From positions 1 through 14,306 of the forward strand of contig JAJZNY010000113.1 in the NCBI GenBank assembly GCA_021852245.1: a DNA stretch of 14,306 bases, in the 5' to 3' direction. Under the pieces are notes generated by a model. The model made no database searches, was not told the origin of the DNA, and saw only the letters and a list, made by a program, of their open reading frames with translations. Below, one piece after another: positions 12,539-14,306 of this stretch. This stretch comes from Planctomycetota bacterium (GTDB lineage Bacteria; Planctomycetota; Phycisphaerae; WQYP01). Numbering within the stretch: position 1 is the first letter of the stretch; each line of letters begins with the position of its first letter. Made by a program: the position numbers and the translations under genes.

Positions 12539-14186
12539 GACCCGTCAGCCATGCTTTATTTAATATCGACGGCCAGAGGCTGCCGGTTCCCCATGAACTC
12601 CACAGGGAGAGAAGCGATCGGAGCTTGTTTTCATGCCCGGTCTGGTAATAGGTATAGGCCAGCAGAAAAGCCGCTGCGTTGCTCTGATCGGGCACCATGC
12701 GTTTAAGTTGACGCTGTGCATCCCGGACGGCATGGCGCGGCAGCATTTTCCTGAAGTTGTACCTCAGCGAGGTGAGTTCCGGATGATGGACAAAGGCCGT
12801 CTTGAAATCGGCGTAGGCGCTGGCATACATTCCGCCCATGAGTTCGGTATTGGCGCGTGCAAGGCGGGCGAGTTCATTGCCTGGGCGAACGATCAAAGCG
12901 GAATTAAAGCGGTACAGCGCCGCGATATAACGCCCCTGCTTCAGATCAATCTGCCCGCGCTTCATGTATCGATTGAACGCGTTGGGCGTCGGCCCGGCAA
13001 GATTGGAAAGCGGCGATACCTTCCGGCCCGCCTTGAGCTTCCGGGTCACCTTCGGCGAGAGCCAGTTCGTTGCCGCCGCGGGAGAGTTCACGGCGGGATA
13101 GCCTGCCGCCCCGGCTCCCGGCGTGTTGGCGGCATTCGGCGTTTGTCCGACTGTGCGTTTGGCCGTGATGGGCGCGATCGGAAGACCCGTAATAGGATCA
13201 ATCATGAGTTGCCGGGCCTGTTTGGAGTTTTCCGGCGCCAGCGTGGTATTGGTTATCGCAGGCCTGCCTCCGAGACCCGGCGCGACGATCGTGGACCTGC
13301 GCCCGCTGCTGAGTTCCGTCAGGAGCCGCTGATAATAATCGCCGGACGGCACGTGCTTGCGTGGAGCGTAGCCGACCAGCCCCTGATGCCGCTGGTTCAG
13401 TGCGTTATTCTTCGGCCTGCTGGACGCGAGCCCCATGTCCCGGGTGGAGGTCACCATGCCGTGGACCTTCAAGGTTGAATATGATTTTCTCTCACCGTTT
13501 CGGGCCGATTTATTCATCTGTTCGGGCATGAGCGCTCCGTTCATCGGGCGTAACCCGAAGAGCGGATTAATTTCACCGGAACTTCCAGTCGCCATTCCGG
13601 CATACGCCTGCGGGTTGGTGGGAAGGCTGACATTGGAATTAAAAAATGATAATCCCTGCCCGTTGGCGCTGATGGGAGAATTCACCTGCGTTGCACCGAT
13701 GCCGGTCAGGGACGTGCTCACCCCAAGGCCCGCACCAATCTGAGCGGCGTAACCTTGATTGGGATTGACAGCCGCATTAATTGCATTGTTCACCGCAAGG
13801 CTTGATACCCCCTGGCTGACCGCATTGACACTGCTGAGCCGCGCCTGAGACGGTGAAAAATTCGACGAGCGAAACGACGACGCCCCGACGACGGGAATCT
13901 GCGCATACGTGGTGCCGCCACCGGGAAGGGGCACCGGTACCACCCTGGAAAACTGCGGCATCCCGGCAGGGTTATAGGCAGCGCCGGAATTCTGCAGGCC
14001 GTAGATATTCGGATTGCTCGGCACATAGCCCTGAATGGGATTATTACTGCCTCCGCTGCCGACGAGGTTGTTGGCGTCCTGAGCCGTTCCATTCTGCACA
14101 TAGACCTGTGCGTAAAGAGGCCCGGCCGCCAGAGCAGCCATCGCCGCGAGCAGGAGAATGGGGGAATCTTGAATGCGACGTTTCAT
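12525..14186 (-). CDS. Secreted low-complexity protein with C-terminal TPR-like helices
   Basis: The protein has 553 residues. A signal peptide (residues 1-26; basic start, hydrophobic core, likely cleavage after LYA) directs export. Residues about 27-400 are Asn/Ser/Gly/Pro-rich and low in complexity, with no domain I know, probably a disordered or extended surface region. Residues about 404-520 are helical with TPR-like periodicity (GQIDLKQGRYIAALYRFNSAL, then ARANTELMGGMYASAYADFKTAF, then AAFLLAYTYYQTG). GGAGG lies six bases before the ATG at 14186 (plus-strand 14193-14197). The stop overlaps the phosphatase start by 14 bases, so the two are probably co-translated. The pairing of an exported protein with a cytoplasmic phosphatase is unusual and may mean an envelope-linked regulatory circuit. 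Function unknown. Confidence 0.82.
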   Translation of the reverse strand: MKRRIQDSPILLLAAMAALAAGPLYAQVYVQNGTAQDANNLVGSGGSNNPIQGYVPSNPNIYGLQNSGAAYNPAGMPQFSRVVPVPLPGGGTTYAQIPVVGASSFRSSNFSPSQARLSSVNAVSQGVSSLAVNNAINAAVNPNQGYAAQIGAGLGVSTSLTGIGATQVNSPISANGQGLSFFNSNVSLPTNPQAYAGMATGSSGEINPLFGLRPMNGALMPEQMNKSARNGERKSYSTLKVHGMVTSTRDMGLASSRPKNNALNQRHQGLVGYAPRKHVPSGDYYQRLLTELSSGRRSTIVAPGLGGRPAITNTTLAPENSKQARQLMIDPITGLPIAPITAKRTVGQTPNAANTPGAGAAGYPAVNSPAAATNWLSPKVTRKLKAGRKVSPLSNLAGPTPNAFNRYMKRGQIDLKQGRYIAALYRFNSALIVRPGNELARLARANTELMGGMYASAYADFKTAFVHHPELTSLRYNFRKMLPRHAVRDAQRQLKRMVPDQSNAAAFLLAYTYYQTGHENKLRSLLSLWSSWGTGSLWPSILNKAWLTGHDRH

Positions 14187-14306
14187 TGAACACCTCCGTG
14201 GTTTTCCACTTCACTTCACCCCCACACCTGACAGTATAACGCCCAAATGGATAAGTCCCACGTCAAAGGGGGAAATTCCCCACCTTGCCTGATTACATCG
14301 AATATT
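14187..14306 (-). promoter_or_regulatory. Upstream region of the right-end operon, with a dyad
   Basis: On the minus strand TATACT (plus 14233-14238) could be a -10 box. TTGACG (plus 14261-14266) looks like a -35, but the two are 22 bases apart, too far for a standard promoter. A perfect dyad, GGGGAA (14269-14274) and TTCCCC (14276-14281) around one base, lies just upstream of TTGACG and could be an operator. The region continues beyond the window edge. Confidence 0.35.

Noticed and set aside
1..14306. CRISPR arrays, insertion sequences, tRNA or rRNA genes
   Set aside because: I looked for regularly spaced repeats, transposase motifs and tRNA-like cloverleaf sequences and saw none.

Overview
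The window comes from a moderately GC-rich bacterium, most likely a planctomycete (Phycisphaerae-like). The pointers are a PEP-CTERM/exosortase sorting signal, a long low-complexity secreted protein with TPR-like repeats, a PocR-GAF-SpoIIE phosphatase, a VapC-type PIN toxin remnant of a type common in that phylum, and several membrane proteins with no familiar name. This assignment is inference from gene content; no rRNA or tRNA gene is visible.

Layout. Positions 1-463 hold a decayed toxin-antitoxin module: a PIN toxin start cut to 30 codons, followed by an overlapping antitoxin-like gene. Positions 639-3329 (+) hold a tandem duplication of a two-gene module, A1-B1-A2-B2. A is a zinc-binding, B-box-like protein with two membrane segments. 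B is a two-helix membrane protein whose soluble parts look like a split PH-like fold. I know no description of this pair, and it is the best candidate for a new system. Positions 3321-4010 (-) encode NadD, tail to tail with B2. Positions 4082-7648 (+) carry four co-directional housekeeping genes: PduO-type cobalamin adenosyltransferase, ClpP, a lipoprotein and a class II fumarase.

Positions 7741-9047 (-) hold an operon of small membrane proteins: a DUF883 (ElaB/YqjD) protein, a YqjE-like protein and a third protein that reuses the DUF883 membrane motif. They probably act at the cell envelope under stress. After a 368-base intergenic region with a good sigma70-like promoter comes a secreted alpha/beta hydrolase (9416-10360, +) with its own terminator.

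The right end (14186 to 10551, -) is a tightly overlapping operon: a secreted TPR-like protein, a PocR-GAF-SpoIIE (RsbU-like) phosphatase and a 49-codon reading frame carrying a complete PEP-CTERM anchor. It closes with a strong intrinsic terminator. Each gene in this operon overlaps the next, which suggests translational coupling. The PEP-CTERM frame is either a very small sorted peptide or the tail of a lost gene.
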